Shown: in pieces, positions 63,953 through 64,000 of the stretch
Layout: each line of letters starts with the position of its first letter
Position numbering within the stretch: position 1 is the stretch's first letter
Assembly (NCBI RefSeq): GCF_014200455.1
Contig: NZ_JACHBW010000002.1
Span: forward strand, 310,001-374,000
Length of the DNA: 64,000 nucleotides
Direction of reading: 5' to 3'
Origin: Paraburkholderia bannensis
GTDB taxonomy: Bacteria > Pseudomonadota > Gammaproteobacteria > Burkholderiales > Burkholderiaceae
The notes under the pieces: generated by a model
Databases searched by the model: none
Seen by the model: the letters and a program-made list of their open reading frames with translations, nothing else
Told to the model about the DNA's origin: nothing
Made by a program: the position numbers and the translations under genes

Positions 63953-64000
63953 ATGAGTAGTGCGCATGACGGGGCGGGTTTCACGGCGGTTCGCGTGGAT
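63953..64000 (+). CDS. Possible gene start running off the right edge
   Basis: An ATG at 63953 opens a 16-codon frame to the window end (MSSAHDGAGFTAVRVD). The preceding 60 bp are AT-rich as expected for a promoter region divergent from the symporter gene. There is only a weak AGA-type binding site. The product cannot be identified. Confidence 0.35.
   Translation, partial: MSSAHDGAGFTAVRVD

Overview
The window is high-GC chromosomal DNA from a member of the Burkholderiaceae, most likely Paraburkholderia, Caballeronia or a close relative. The evidence is two DUF4148 genes, an H-NS-type protein with the short C-terminal Burkholderia-style DNA-binding motif, a KirBac-type potassium channel, a single-chain indolepyruvate ferredoxin oxidoreductase of about 1,200 residues, and very long open frames antisense to real genes, as expected at this GC content. 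The assignment comes from gene content alone. No rRNA operon, transposase, integrase, CRISPR array or replication origin was seen. Gene starts were chosen by ribosome binding site and family length; uncertain ones are flagged.

Region by region. 1-1302: a partial membrane protein fused to a papain-like domain. 1315-8959 (minus): a complete cox-like operon for a molybdenum hydroxylase, with three catalytic subunits and four assembly or maturation proteins (MoxR ATPase, VWA protein, CoxG-like protein, XdhC). Its large subunit has the AYRGAGR loop, so it is probably not a true CO dehydrogenase. 9388-16256: amino-acid permease, a two-gene cytosolic two-component system, ferredoxin-NADP reductase, a LysE exporter and an EEP-family phosphodiesterase. 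16357-24832: a secreted protein, DUF4148, an FAD oxidoreductase, HiPIP, amidase, dienelactone hydrolase, nitronate monooxygenase and a branched-chain amino-acid binding protein. 24954-31374: MFS transporter, HugZ-like protein, H-NS-like protein, CDF metal transporter, Lrp regulator, exonuclease and a glyoxalase II-like hydrolase.

31375-32156 is a 782-bp gene-free stretch with a promoter-like TATAAT and a chain of hairpins, probably a structured RNA. It is followed by an RlpA-like lipoprotein and the conserved cluster rsmI / yraN-diaA-dolP-cytochrome c. A tRNA-Ala(CGC) at 36414-36489 borders a low-GC accessory patch with an XRE regulator and a SymE-type toxin. 40508-42393 is a three-gene bufferin operon (small four-cysteine secreted precursor, MNIO/DUF692 maturase, BufC/DUF2063 partner), which is expected to make a copper-binding modified peptide.

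42645-50128: a diguanylate cyclase, DUF2239 protein, uracil permease, Na+/H+ antiporter and an EAL phosphodiesterase. 50194-55830: the indolepyruvate oxidoreductase, the KirBac channel and two small unknown genes. 56014-59484: a carbohydrate kinase, AGE-family sugar epimerase and LacI regulator in one operon, with a palindromic operator candidate upstream. 59696-63785: a 51-residue DUF3309 protein, an unknown protein, an EAL-CBS-GGDEF protein and a bile-acid/sodium-symporter-like transporter. A possible partial gene runs off the right edge.

The most interesting items are the bufferin operon, the structured gene-free region near 31.7-32.1 kb, the XRE-SymE pair beside the tRNA, and an orphan minus-strand terminator at 44.9 kb that implies an unannotated transcript.
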